Below, piece after piece: positions 50,293 to 59,628 of a stretch of 64,000 bases of DNA. The stretch comes from Sphingorhabdus lutea (GTDB lineage: Bacteria; Pseudomonadota; Alphaproteobacteria; Sphingomonadales; Sphingomonadaceae), in the NCBI RefSeq assembly GCF_001889025.1, contig NZ_CP018154.1:858501-922500 (forward strand), written 5' to 3'. The notes below the pieces were generated by a model. It saw only the letters and a list, made by a program, of their open reading frames with translations. It was not told where the DNA came from and did no database searches. Both the position numbers and the translations under genes were made by a program. Every line of letters begins with the position of its first letter. Position 1 is the first letter of the stretch.

Positions 50293-51390
50293 TCATGAAA
50301 GATATTTTTGCATCGCATTTCGCATTGCCTCTCGCGCGGGAATTTCCACAAATTTATAAAGCAAATGCGCGGCGGCAAGGGAGAATAGAAGCATGATGTC
50401 GCCCATGATGATGCCGCGATCAATGTCCCAAATTTTGGCCCAATGGCTTAATATTCCCAAAATCACGCTATGGCATAAATAAAGTGAGAAAGAAATTTCA
50501 CCCAACCAAAATAAAGGTTTTGCCGATAAAAATCGGGCAATCGGCCCATTGGACACATAAACCGCCATGATGATGGCCGCCAAATTGGCCAATAATAATA
50601 AATCGATTAAAATTCCTGCTTTTTTTATCGTAGGGGCATTTAATAATATTATGAAAATTGAAATGATGGAAATGGCCAATAATGGGTCATAAATTTTATT
50701 TGTTTTTATTTGGTTCAATAAAAGAAAAAGTCCAAATCCAATCATGAATCCGCCCGCCACGCGCAATAATGGCCCGCCATTTTTAATGGCATTGATGCTG
50801 CCCTTATCATCAATAATATAATATAAAATTGCGGCGCCAATTAAAATTGCTGCCATGCCATATAATTTTTCATTAAAAAATTTATGGAATAGGGCAGCGA
50901 TAGGAAAGATAAAAATATAGGCAAACATTTCTGCGCTGACCGACCATGCCGGTTCATTCCAAACATAGGTATCTGGCAAAGTCCATTGACGCACCAAAGT
51001 CGCCAATAATAACCAATCAAGTAAATTTTCGCCATTTGGCCATTTGCTCTCATTGCCCAAAATCGCGGCAATATAGGCAGAGCATAGCAAAAAAACCATG
51101 ATAAGAAGATGAACGGGAAGCAAACGCGCAATGCGAAGCCACAGGAAATTTGCCCAAAATTTTGCCGAAAAATGCTGTGCCTTTTTCAAATAAACATGCG
51201 CGATGATAAGCCCGCTTAACATAAAGAAAAAATCAACGCCAATATATCCATATTTTAACGGGGGAAATTCCCGAAACCATGGATATATGGTGAAATATCG
51301 CAAATGATAAAACACAACATAAATTGCCGCAAAACCGCGCAGCGCATTGATGGCCGTGCGATAATCTTTATTTTTTATCATATTTGTCAT
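50293..51390 (-). CDS. Acyltransferase family 3 membrane protein (OafA/YrhL type)
   Basis: 365 aa with about 10 TM helices. The conserved start NALRGFAAIYVVFYHLRYF includes the Arg and His (RxxA...H) of acyltransferase family 3, which O-acetylates polysaccharides or lipids in the inner membrane. Later GEISFSLYLCHSVILGIL is also typical. ATG 51390 overlaps the argE stop (ATGA, 51387-51390). Its acceptor, for example an exopolysaccharide or lipopolysaccharide, is unknown, though XrtA-type glycan genes lie 19 kb upstream. Confidence 0.87.
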   Translation of the reverse strand: MTNMIKNKDYRTAINALRGFAAIYVVFYHLRYFTIYPWFREFPPLKYGYIGVDFFFMLSGLIIAHVYLKKAQHFSAKFWANFLWLRIARLLPVHLLIMVFLLCSAYIAAILGNESKWPNGENLLDWLLLATLVRQWTLPDTYVWNEPAWSVSAEMFAYIFIFPIAALFHKFFNEKLYGMAAILIGAAILYYIIDDKGSINAIKNGGPLLRVAGGFMIGFGLFLLLNQIKTNKIYDPLLAISIISIFIILLNAPTIKKAGILIDLLLLANLAAIIMAVYVSNGPIARFLSAKPLFWLGEISFSLYLCHSVILGILSHWAKIWDIDRGIIMGDIMLLFSLAAAHLLYKFVEIPAREAMRNAMQKYLS

Positions 51391-52532
51391 GCAAGCGCGG
51401 CGGCCAATTTTTCCATGAACTTTGCGCCACGTTCAAATTGGTCCACGGCAATAAATTCATTGGGTTGATGCGCCTGTTCAATTGACCCTGGCCCGCAAAT
51501 AACCGATGGAAAACCCGCCGCCTGAAATTGCCCCGCCTCCGCTGCATAGGATGCAGCAATGGCGGCTTCATTATCACCTGTTAATGAACGCACAAATTCC
51601 TCCGCCACATTATTGGCGGTGGGGGATAAGGGCGGGGTGGCAGATATTTGCGTTATTTTTATCCCGCAATTGGGAAAGGCGGCGGCCATTTCTGTGTCCA
51701 ATGCGGCGCATTTGGCAAAAAATGGCGCCAAAATTTCAGACGGATTGTCGCTTGGCGGGCTGCGCAGGTCAAAGGCGAAACGGCAATGCCGCGCCAAAAT
51801 ATTTGTCGCCGTGCCGCCCTGTATCTCGCCAATGGTCAAGGTGGAATGGGGCGGCATGAACGGGCTTTCCACATCTGCATTTTCCCATAATGTACGCGCC
51901 AATTCGGCAAGGTCATGCATTAACTCCACCGCCACCATATTGGCGGATAATCCCAAATGGGTCAGGCTGCTATGTGCCTCATGCCCATAGACATTCACTT
52001 CATGCACCATAATGCCCTTATGCCCATTTATAACGCGCATCATGGATGGTTCACCAATAATGGCCATGGCAGGTCGGGGCAATTTGTCGGCAATTTGGGC
52101 AATCATCGCCGGTGCGCCCTTGCATCCCACTTCTTCATCATAGCTAATCGCCAAATGGATGGGGCGTTGGCCCAATTTGAACATAGGAACAGCTGCCAAG
52201 GCAAGGGCGATAAATGCCTTCATATCGCATGTGCCGCGCCCAAAATATTTGCCATCTTTTTCGGTTAGGATAAAGGGATTACTGTGCCAATCCTGCCCAT
52301 CCACGGGTACAACATCACTATGTCCTGATAATATAATGCCGCCCTCCACCAACGGGCCGATGCTGGCATATAAATTGGCCTTATTGCCGATATCATTATG
52401 CACCAAATGTGATGTTATGCCATGGCCGTGCAAATATTCGGCCACCCAATTGATAAACGCCAAATTGCTGTCGCGTGATGTGGTGTCAAATGCGATAAGG
52501 GTTTTGAAAATATCTTTGGCTTGGGCAAGCAT
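51387..52532 (-). CDS. argE: Acetylornithine deacetylase
   Basis: 381-aa M20 metallopeptidase of the ArgE type (EC 3.5.1.16), which releases ornithine from N-acetylornithine. Metal ligands: SGHSDVVPVDG (His and Asp), DEEVGCKGA (Glu pair), GEPSMM (Glu/Asp position) and GPGSIEQAHQPNE (final His). Length is right. The related DapE and other M20 enzymes are the alternatives; the CGPGSIEQAHQPNEFI ending is ArgE-like. Translationally coupled to the acyltransferase gene that follows. Confidence 0.9.
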   Translation of the reverse strand: MLAQAKDIFKTLIAFDTTSRDSNLAFINWVAEYLHGHGITSHLVHNDIGNKANLYASIGPLVEGGIILSGHSDVVPVDGQDWHSNPFILTEKDGKYFGRGTCDMKAFIALALAAVPMFKLGQRPIHLAISYDEEVGCKGAPAMIAQIADKLPRPAMAIIGEPSMMRVINGHKGIMVHEVNVYGHEAHSSLTHLGLSANMVAVELMHDLAELARTLWENADVESPFMPPHSTLTIGEIQGGTATNILARHCRFAFDLRSPPSDNPSEILAPFFAKCAALDTEMAAAFPNCGIKITQISATPPLSPTANNVAEEFVRSLTGDNEAAIAASYAAEAGQFQAAGFPSVICGPGSIEQAHQPNEFIAVDQFERGAKFMEKLAAALA

Positions 52533-52665
52533 GTCGGGCCTTAATGAAATGGGGGAATGATTTTATGTCCCCATAACATGGCTTTTACATATATGCCCAT
52601 GATAATTTTACCGCTTATGTTTTTGGGCTTTCCCCTGATGGTGCAGAGATATTTTGGTCATTATT

Positions 52666-54264
52666 TTATTTATTACCATCATTTTTACCCGCATCATCGC
52701 CATCTGCATCTCCATCGCCAGCATCATCACCCATATCTTCGTCCGATGTGGGCAGCGACAATTTTATGGATAGGTTCTCGCCATCTTTTAAATTTTCAAT
52801 CGCGCGTAATAATTTGGCGGCGGGGTTATTCGCATTTTTTTGGTGCGGGTCATTGGCCAATGGGATTAAATAATATCGCGCAAGGCTATATTCTTTTTCG
52901 CGCATAAATTGCTGGGCCACCATCCACCGCAATTTTTGGTCATAGGGGGCGATCTCCAATGCGCGGACAATGCCGTTCACTGCGGTTTCGGGGATGTTTA
53001 CGCCCTGTTCTCTAAAACTATTATAATAATAAATAAGCGGGATTGGGTGATCATTTTCCAATTTATTTAACGTGACCACCGCGCTGCGCACATTTTTCCA
53101 CGCTGCATCAATATCATCTGCATCCTTGGCAATTTCGGCCAATGCATAAATTTTTTGCACATGGGCGTTGATATTTTTTGGATCAATCGCAATGCTTTTG
53201 TCGGCTGCATCAATGGCGGCTTGATAATTTTCTGTATCAAATTCTGCCTCTGATAACATGGATAAAATGCTTGCATCATCTGGGAATTTTTCGGCCAATG
53301 CCCTTGCCTCGATTAAAAGTTCATCGGCACTTTCTTTATTAAGCCCTCTTTTTTGTTGAATGATGAGGGGGATGGCTTGTCCCTCTGCTTCGGTCATTTT
53401 GCGAATATGAATGTCGGTTGTTTTCAAAGCTGTTCCGGCAATTTTCATATATTGCAATTTACTACGGCGCATATATTTTTTTAGATCCTTGTCCAAAATT
53501 TCCAAATCGCCAAATGCCTCCCGCGCAGCGTCCAATTCTGATTTTCCATTGGCCAATTGGGTGAAATATTTGCTTAATTGCCCGGGACGTTCGCCTCCCA
53601 TATTCAGATAATGATATAATAACCAAGCGCGGCCATAAAAATTATCATAGCTTTTGTCCTTTTCGCGGGCCAATCGATATGTTTCACGGTCCAGTAATTC
53701 TTCAATTTTAATATTATCGGCAAGATATAACTCCGCGCCGCGATGCGATGCGGTGATGCCCAAACCAATGCCGCCATCTTTTTCAAATTTCGCACTGCCG
53801 TGAAATTCGGCAAATCCCTCGCTATACCAACGCGGCGTGATAAGTTTATTATTGGTGTACATGATATGATGTGCATATTCATGAAATAGGACGCGTTCGC
53901 TCATGTCGACATCATTGCCATTTGTATCAACGCGCGGGATAAAAGACACAGATGATCCAGCGCGAGGGATGTAAAAACCCCCGACGAAAGATTTTTTGTC
54001 ACCATATAATTTTTTAAGTTGGAAATCATTGCGCAGCACGTAAATCGTCAGCCTATTGGACGGGCTGGGTTTTATATTTTTAATGCCAAGGGTCAGATGC
54101 AATGCGCTGTGGAATTTTTCCAAACGTTCGGCAAATTCGCGAACATCCTTTTCATTTTGGTCCGCAATTATCCTGAAATGATCGGAATTTGCTTCATGCC
54201 ATTCGGCATGGGCCGGAACAGCGAAAATAATCAATATTGATGCAATAAATGTAAAAAAACGCAT
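52666..54264 (-). CDS. Secreted gluzincin-type metallopeptidase with TPR repeats
   Basis: 532 aa. Signal peptide MRFFTFIASILIIFAVPAHA, cleaved before EW. The zinc-peptidase site HEYAH is at residues 128-132 (LFHEYAHHIM) and the third ligand Glu149 in WYSEGFAEF. Residues about 330-490 look like tetratricopeptide repeats (ALAEKFPDDASILSMLSEAEFDTENYQAAIDAADKSIAIDP). The tail is Asp/Gly-rich. The ATG is one base after a 9-bp hairpin that contains its ribosome binding site (see the next entry). A periplasmic protease or scaffolding role is likely. Confidence 0.82.
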   Translation of the reverse strand: MRFFTFIASILIIFAVPAHAEWHEANSDHFRIIADQNEKDVREFAERLEKFHSALHLTLGIKNIKPSPSNRLTIYVLRNDFQLKKLYGDKKSFVGGFYIPRAGSSVSFIPRVDTNGNDVDMSERVLFHEYAHHIMYTNNKLITPRWYSEGFAEFHGSAKFEKDGGIGLGITASHRGAELYLADNIKIEELLDRETYRLAREKDKSYDNFYGRAWLLYHYLNMGGERPGQLSKYFTQLANGKSELDAAREAFGDLEILDKDLKKYMRRSKLQYMKIAGTALKTTDIHIRKMTEAEGQAIPLIIQQKRGLNKESADELLIEARALAEKFPDDASILSMLSEAEFDTENYQAAIDAADKSIAIDPKNINAHVQKIYALAEIAKDADDIDAAWKNVRSAVVTLNKLENDHPIPLIYYYNSFREQGVNIPETAVNGIVRALEIAPYDQKLRWMVAQQFMREKEYSLARYYLIPLANDPHQKNANNPAAKLLRAIENLKDGENLSIKLSLPTSDEDMGDDAGDGDADGDDAGKNDGNK

Positions 54265-54290
54265 ATTCTTCCCCCCGTGGAGGGAAGAAT
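54265..54290 (-). promoter_or_regulatory. Hairpin that covers the ribosome binding site of the secreted peptidase
   Basis: A perfect 9-bp inverted repeat, ATTCTTCCC (54265-54273) and GGGAAGAAT (54282-54290), with an 8-nt loop. On the mRNA (minus strand) the 3' arm contains GGGAAG, part of the GGGGGGAAG ribosome binding site, and ends one base before the ATG at 54264. It could block translation unless opened, for example by temperature or a trans factor. Confidence 0.65.
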
Positions 54291-54315
54291 ATTTCGCCCC
54301 TTACAATCGGTTCAA

Positions 54316-56205
54316 CTATTTGGAAGATAATGTGTTTTCAATCCAATCGTCAATCTTTTTTTCCAAAACACTCATCGGTAAAGCGCCGGTGTTAAGCACC
54401 TGATCATGAAATTCGCGCATGTCAAATTTATCGCCCAATTGGGTTTCGGCCCTTTTACGCAGCCTTTGGATGGTCATCGCCCCAATTTTATATGCCAATG
54501 CCTGTGTTGGAATGGCGATATAGCGTTCAACCTCTGCCGTGGCGTCGGTTTTGCCCATGTCGCTATTGGCCATCATATAATCAATGGCTTGCTCTCTGGT
54601 CCATCCTTTGCTGTGCAATCCGGTATCCACGACAAGGCGCATGGCGCGAAGCATTTCATCCGACAAAGTGCCAAAACGTTGATATGGATCGTCGAACAAT
54701 CCCATTTCATAACCCAATGTTTCGGCATATAGTGCCCAACCTTCAACATAGGCGGTGTTTCCTCCAAATCGCATAAAGGCGGGCAATGCTTCATTTTCCT
54801 GAGCCAGACTGATTTGGAAATGGTGGCCCGGTGCGCCTTCATGCAAATATAATGTGGTCATGCCGGGCGTGGTGCGGCTGGGCAGGTCATAGGCATTGAA
54901 ATAAAAGGTGCCTGCACGCGACCCATCGGGCGTGCCATTTTGATAAGAACCGCCCGCTTCATATTTTTCGCGATATTCTTCATAGGGCTTAATTTCCAAT
55001 GGCGCTTTGGGCAGGACCTTAAAATAATCGCCAATTTTGGTGTCCACCACTTTGCCTATATCATAATATCCCTGTGTTAATGCCTCACGGCTTTTGGGTT
55101 GGAATTTTGGGTCGCTGCGCAAATATTCAAAAAATTGCGCTAATGTCCCTTTAAAGCCAACTTCTTCTTTTACTTCTTCCATGCCATTTTTAATGCGGGC
55201 CACTTCGCTAAGCCCCAAATTATGCACCTCATCCGCCTTTAACGGCAGGGTGGTGGTTTGCTCAATCATATAATCATATAATTTTGCCCCGCCCTTCATG
55301 GATGATAATCCAACCTCTTTACGCGCAACGGGCAGATATTCATTTTTCAAGAAATCGCGTAATTTTTGATAGCTGGGATAAATGACATTTTTGGTATAAT
55401 CGGTATATTCACCGGTTAAACGGGCCTTATCCGCATCGGAAAAATTATCGGGAAATTTTTGAACTGGCCCCATATAGGGGGATTCGTTTAATGGCTGTTT
55501 TAATTGGGTGTCCAATTGGTCAATGACATTTTTGATGGTCAAATGGGTTTCGTAAACCCCGCTATCCATCCCCTCACGAAAACGGCCAATGGACCGGTCA
55601 AGCAGGACGATAAATTCCTTATGTCGTTTAAGATTATTGTCATAATCCTCCACCGTTTTAAACGGCGCAGCGCCCTGGCCGCTGGCAAAACTGGGGTAAA
55701 AGCTGTGAAATCCGCTAAAATGATTAAGCGGGCGCACCACGGTTAAGGCCATAATTTCGGGGGAAAGTCCGGTAAGGGCGTCATTTTGGTTTTTCTTAAA
55801 AACCTCAAACGCGATTTTGTCGGTGGGGTTTAACGCATCATAATTTATATTTTCCAATGCGCTAATATTATCTTCGGCAGCCTTACGTTCATTGTCAAAA
55901 TATTCATCGGAAATAAAGTCACCAAATTGATCCGCATAGCGCATATCCCCGCGGAACAGCGCGGTAATCGGGTTGCGCTTAATGCTTGCCTCATCATCAT
56001 TGGCGAATAATTCGCGCAATTTTGCGCCTTCTTGCTCGCTGGACAGATTTTGTGACTCTGCCTCGCTAATCGCCTCGCTTTGCGTTGGCATGACCGAAGG
56101 GGTTGTCACTCTGTCCACGCCGCCAGTGGTGGCGCAGCCCGCGCTTAACGCGGACAAGGATGCAGCAAATAATAAGGAAAGATATTTTGGTTTGGTTGAT
56201 GACAT
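54316..56205 (-). CDS. DUF885 family lipoprotein, putative peptidase
   Basis: 629 aa. Lipoprotein signal: SLLFAASLSALSAGC with lipobox SAGC. The DUF885 domain spans the rest; the metal motif HEGAPGHHFQ (His/Glu/His) around the middle of the C-terminal third and the downstream Glu in AEVERYI are characteristic of this family, which is distantly related to M32 carboxypeptidases. No catalytic role has been defined for most members. It is upstream (54316 to 56205) of the TPR peptidase gene by 51 bp on the same strand, so likely co-transcribed and both extracytoplasmic. Confidence 0.85.
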   Translation of the reverse strand: MSSTKPKYLSLLFAASLSALSAGCATTGGVDRVTTPSVMPTQSEAISEAESQNLSSEQEGAKLRELFANDDEASIKRNPITALFRGDMRYADQFGDFISDEYFDNERKAAEDNISALENINYDALNPTDKIAFEVFKKNQNDALTGLSPEIMALTVVRPLNHFSGFHSFYPSFASGQGAAPFKTVEDYDNNLKRHKEFIVLLDRSIGRFREGMDSGVYETHLTIKNVIDQLDTQLKQPLNESPYMGPVQKFPDNFSDADKARLTGEYTDYTKNVIYPSYQKLRDFLKNEYLPVARKEVGLSSMKGGAKLYDYMIEQTTTLPLKADEVHNLGLSEVARIKNGMEEVKEEVGFKGTLAQFFEYLRSDPKFQPKSREALTQGYYDIGKVVDTKIGDYFKVLPKAPLEIKPYEEYREKYEAGGSYQNGTPDGSRAGTFYFNAYDLPSRTTPGMTTLYLHEGAPGHHFQISLAQENEALPAFMRFGGNTAYVEGWALYAETLGYEMGLFDDPYQRFGTLSDEMLRAMRLVVDTGLHSKGWTREQAIDYMMANSDMGKTDATAEVERYIAIPTQALAYKIGAMTIQRLRKRAETQLGDKFDMREFHDQVLNTGALPMSVLEKKIDDWIENTLSSK

Positions 56206-56386
56206 TATAAGCCCCTATTTAAGTCTATTCATTTATATTATGACATAGCAAAGCATGGCGTTTTTTATCGCTCAAGGTGCATTCGACAAACGACAGCAAA
56301 TGACGGCCCAAAAACAGCATGCGGGGTAGGTGGTGCCAAATGGGCATATATTGTAACAAATATACCCAATATTGGGTAATATTGGT

Positions 56387-57118
56387 TCAACCTGAACCGG
56401 TTAATTTAACCCAGTTATTTTGCCGATACCATTTGGTGATGATATATTTTGTGCCCTCTACCACTGGCGTTCCGCTGTGCAGGCTTTTATAATTTGGTTT
56501 GCCGTCAACAGCCATATTATTCCACATCAATAATGTGCCTCTTTCCGGCCTGACCCCGATTTTTAAGTGCGGAAATTCGGTCGCCCCGCCCGCTGGCACA
56601 TTATTTAAAAATATCATGGCAGTCCAGCTGCGTTGGCCGCCCCTTAATTCCTCTTGTTTCCAATAATCCTGCGCGGGATGGAAAAAATCATGATGCGCCT
56701 TAAACTCTTGGCCGATTTGATAACGCTGCCCCTGCATGGTTTCGGCATAATCATTATCTATGCCCATCAGGGCGCTAATCCGTTTTTCAATTCGGTCAAT
56801 ATCGCTTTCCCATCGGTTAAGATGACAGCTATAACTGGTGCGAAACCCTTCTTGCTCTGTCCCTTTATAAAGGGAGGATGGTTCGGCTTTTTCATCAATT
56901 TTATCGATTAAAATTTGGCAATCAGCCTCTGGCAAGAAACCGCGATAGACATAAAGTTGAATGTCGGGAATATCGACCATTTCAACCATCGGGTTGCTGT
57001 TCAATGCGCGTGTAACCTTGCGGCCAATGTCGCTTAACTTTTCAGGATCGTTATTCGGGCCAAATTTTGGCGTTTCACCTTTTTTAAAGGCTGCATCATC
57101 TGTTGCTGTTTCGTTCAT
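56387..57118 (-). CDS. 2OG-Fe(II) oxygenase, prolyl 4-hydroxylase-like
   Basis: 243 aa. C-terminal double-stranded beta-helix (about residues 100-235) with HxD facial triad AHHDFF (His142, Asp144), His214 in SLHSGTPV and the 2-oxoglutarate-binding Lys224 in GTKYIITKW. FLNNVPAGGATEFP is the P4H alpha-subunit signature. Such bacterial P4Hs hydroxylate Pro in proteins such as EF-Tu. No signal peptide, so cytosolic. It is followed 36 bp before by the amidohydrolase gene end; they may share a transcript. Confidence 0.87.
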   Translation of the reverse strand: MNETATDDAAFKKGETPKFGPNNDPEKLSDIGRKVTRALNSNPMVEMVDIPDIQLYVYRGFLPEADCQILIDKIDEKAEPSSLYKGTEQEGFRTSYSCHLNRWESDIDRIEKRISALMGIDNDYAETMQGQRYQIGQEFKAHHDFFHPAQDYWKQEELRGGQRSWTAMIFLNNVPAGGATEFPHLKIGVRPERGTLLMWNNMAVDGKPNYKSLHSGTPVVEGTKYIITKWYRQNNWVKLTGSG

Positions 57119-57153
57119 TTTTTCATGCCTGTATTTTTTGCATTGATGATAAA

Positions 57154-58446
57154 TTATTTAATGATACGCCCGCGCACCATCACCCATTGAACCTTTTCCA
57201 ATGTTCTTATATCGTCCAATGGATTGGTGGCAACCGCAATAATATCTGCGGAAAATCCTGGGGCAATTTTGCCAACTTCATTTTCCAAACCCATCAATGT
57301 CGCAGCGCCTGTTGTCGCGCTGGCCAATGCTTCACGGTTGGTCATGCCGATTAAATCGACCATCAGGGCAAATTCCTCTGCATTGCGGCCATGTTCATAC
57401 ACGCCGCTGTCCGTGCCAAAAACAATGTTAATGCCATTTTTGTGCATTTTATTGGCGGCCGCGCCAACCACTTTTAATGTGGCGCGAATTTTATCCTCCA
57501 CTTGGGGCGTGTAAACCCCTTTGCCCAGCCTTTCCCTTATGCCTGTATATGCCATAAGGGTGGGGACACAGGCGCTTTTATTCGCCTTCATCGCGGCCAT
57601 GCTGGCATCATCGCCAAAGGTGCAATGTTCGATGGAATCAATACCCGCCTTTGCTGCGCCTTCTATACCGCGTGGGCCATGGGCATGGGCGGCCACCTTC
57701 ATGCCTAGGCTATGTGCTGTATCAGCAATGGCGGTCATTTCTTCATTGGTGAAATGTTGGTCAAGCCCGCGTGCCTGTTGCGATAAAACACCGCCCGTGG
57801 CGGTAATTTTGATAAGGTCCGCGCCGCGTTTCGATGCCTGTCTAACCCGTTCGGCGCATTGCACCGCGCCGGTGCAGCTATTTTCTGCGTCCAGCACTTT
57901 ATTTACCTCTGGCCGAAATCCGCTGACATCTCCATGGCCGCCAATAATGGAAATGGCAGGGCCGGATGATTGGATGCGCGGGCCGGGGATTTTTCCCTCT
58001 GCTGTGCCACGCCGCAGGGCAAAACCCACCAATTGCGCCGATCCAACATCGCGCACCGTGGTAAATCCGGCAAGCGCGGTGATACGCGCATTTTTCGCGC
58101 CCATAATGACGCCCCATTCATCGCTGTCCACCGCTTCGCGCCAATAATCACCGCCCGGATCACCGGATAAATGCACATGGGTGTCAATTAAACCGGGCAG
58201 GACGGTGAAGTTAGATAGGTCGATAATCTCTAAATCATTATTGTCCGCATCATTATCCGCGCGTGTTATGCCATTTGTAATAGAGGTGATTTTGCCATCA
58301 TTGATGGTGATGGTGGCCGGACCAATTGCGCCTGTTTGTGCATCGGGGATTAAATTTCCGGCATATATGATTTTTGTTTCGGCATAGGCGGCGGCGGTCA
58401 TCATCATGCTGGCCGATATCATTAACATGGCTTTACGCAACATCAT
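57154..58446 (-). CDS. Secreted metal-dependent amidohydrolase (Xaa-Pro dipeptidase-like)
   Basis: 430 aa. N-terminal signal MLRKAMLMISASMMMTAAAYA, cleaved before ET. Amidohydrolase-superfamily motifs in order: DTHVHLSGDP (HxH), KITATGG (carboxylated Lys region), KVAAHAHGP (His), SIEHC (His), FGTDSGVY (Asp). Similar secreted enzymes have been shown to cleave Xaa-Pro dipeptides or deaminate purines or carnitine-like compounds. GGGAGA precedes the two ATGs at 58446 and 58443. It may serve with the prolyl hydroxylase gene in peptide or Pro use, which is speculative. Confidence 0.87.
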   Translation of the reverse strand: MMLRKAMLMISASMMMTAAAYAETKIIYAGNLIPDAQTGAIGPATITINDGKITSITNGITRADNDADNNDLEIIDLSNFTVLPGLIDTHVHLSGDPGGDYWREAVDSDEWGVIMGAKNARITALAGFTTVRDVGSAQLVGFALRRGTAEGKIPGPRIQSSGPAISIIGGHGDVSGFRPEVNKVLDAENSCTGAVQCAERVRQASKRGADLIKITATGGVLSQQARGLDQHFTNEEMTAIADTAHSLGMKVAAHAHGPRGIEGAAKAGIDSIEHCTFGDDASMAAMKANKSACVPTLMAYTGIRERLGKGVYTPQVEDKIRATLKVVGAAANKMHKNGINIVFGTDSGVYEHGRNAEEFALMVDLIGMTNREALASATTGAATLMGLENEVGKIAPGFSADIIAVATNPLDDIRTLEKVQWVMVRGRIIK

Positions 58447-58502
58447 CTTCTCCCAATATATTTATATATAAGATGTGGCAATTTCATGGACGCGGCGCAA
58501 GC

Positions 58503-58532
58503 AAAAAGGCCCAGGCCATTTTGGCCCGGACC
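58503..58532 (-). terminator. Terminator of the RcnB-like gene
   Basis: GGTCCGGGCC and GGCCTGGGCC (minus strand, 58532 to 58508) form a 10-bp stem with a 5-nt loop, followed by T5 (58503-58507 on the complement). Located 22 bp after the RcnB-like stop. Confidence 0.85.
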
Positions 58533-58553
58533 TGTCATTAAACCAAAAAATGA

Positions 58554-59459
58554 TTACCAGAAGAAATCATATATGGTGTCGACGACATAACCATTGCGGG
58601 TATCCACCAACAACACATCATCATAATATCTTACCCAGCGATATGGGCCATAGGATGGCGGCAAACGATATTGGTCATAATCATTTATCCAATAATTTGA
58701 CGCGTAAAATCCACTGCCCAAATAGAATCCAATATTTATCCGGCTGTAATAATGGCCGCGATAGGGCGCATAATAATGATAGGGCCGATAATAAATTTTG
58801 CGGTTCTGATTGCGATGTCCGCGCCAATCATATCGGCGGTCGCTGCGCCAATTATTTTGCCAACGTGAATAGCTGCGGCCACGATATTCAAACCGGTCGC
58901 TGTTCCCGCGATATCTATCATCACGGCGGTTATCATTATTGCGTTCATATCTGCGGTCATTTTGTCCATCGCGGCGATTATCATATTGCGCTGTATCGCG
59001 TGATGGGGCGCTGCGATTTTGCCAGCGATTATATCCACTATTGCTGTTTCTAGTGGGCGTGGCGGTGCTTTGGTCATTTTGGCCATGACGTGCATCGCGC
59101 CTATTCTCAATTGGAACTCGCTGCCGTGCTCTCTCTTGTGCTGGCGGTTGCGCAGCCTGCCGTGCTGGCCTTTGCGCAGCCTGTTCTGTGGGTTGCTGCA
59201 CGCGGATATTTTGCGGCCGCGCCTCTCGCGCATCTTGTCTTGATGCTTGCCGTGCCGTGCGAATTTGGCGATCACCAAAACCGCCTGTGCTGCGACGCTC
59301 TTGGTTATTTTCACGAACGCGCTCTGTGCTTCGTTCTTGGCCACGTTCTTGTGATTGCGATTGGCCTTGATTATTTTTCCATCTTTGCTGTGCATTGGCA
59401 TTGATGGGGTAAAGGGTGGTGGCGGCCATTAAGGCAGCAATGAAAATTTTTTGTTGCAT
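58554..59459 (-). CDS. RcnB-family secreted protein with Arg/Gln/Asn-rich middle
   Basis: 301 aa. Signal peptide MQQKIFIAALMAATTLYPINANA with cleavage before QQ. The middle (about 25-240) is low complexity, rich in Arg, Asn, Gln, Asp and Tyr (RRDGQNDRRYERNNDNRRDD). The last 60 residues (YRLPPSYGPYRWVRYYDDVLLVDTRNGYVVDTIYDFF) are the RcnB-like domain, in which YRLPP.GYRWVRYYDD is conserved. E. coli RcnB is a periplasmic protein that influences Ni/Co efflux; this may be unrelated in function. It could bind metal or polysaccharide. Strong terminator follows. Confidence 0.82.
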   Translation of the reverse strand: MQQKIFIAALMAATTLYPINANAQQRWKNNQGQSQSQERGQERSTERVRENNQERRSTGGFGDRQIRTARQASRQDAREARPQNIRVQQPTEQAAQRPARQAAQPPAQERARQRVPIENRRDARHGQNDQSTATPTRNSNSGYNRWQNRSAPSRDTAQYDNRRDGQNDRRYERNNDNRRDDRYRGNSDRFEYRGRSYSRWQNNWRSDRRYDWRGHRNQNRKIYYRPYHYYAPYRGHYYSRINIGFYLGSGFYASNYWINDYDQYRLPPSYGPYRWVRYYDDVLLVDTRNGYVVDTIYDFFW

Positions 59460-59628
59460 GTCGGCGTCTCCTTCATCGGGGACTGGCCTGCCTCATATCA
59501 TCAAATCCTTGTTTGGGCGTTGATGACTGGCATTTGTCCCTATGTTTTAACAATAACGCCGCGAGTCTGTCCTTATGCTGAATAAGCCGTAAATATTCAG
59601 GAAAGAATGCATTTATATGAACGGGGTT

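Noticed and set aside
57521..59401. Long frames antisense or out of frame to the amidohydrolase and RcnB-like genes (up to 221 aa)
   Set aside because: They overlap genes with signal peptides and conserved motifs; they arise from the biased codon use of those genes.
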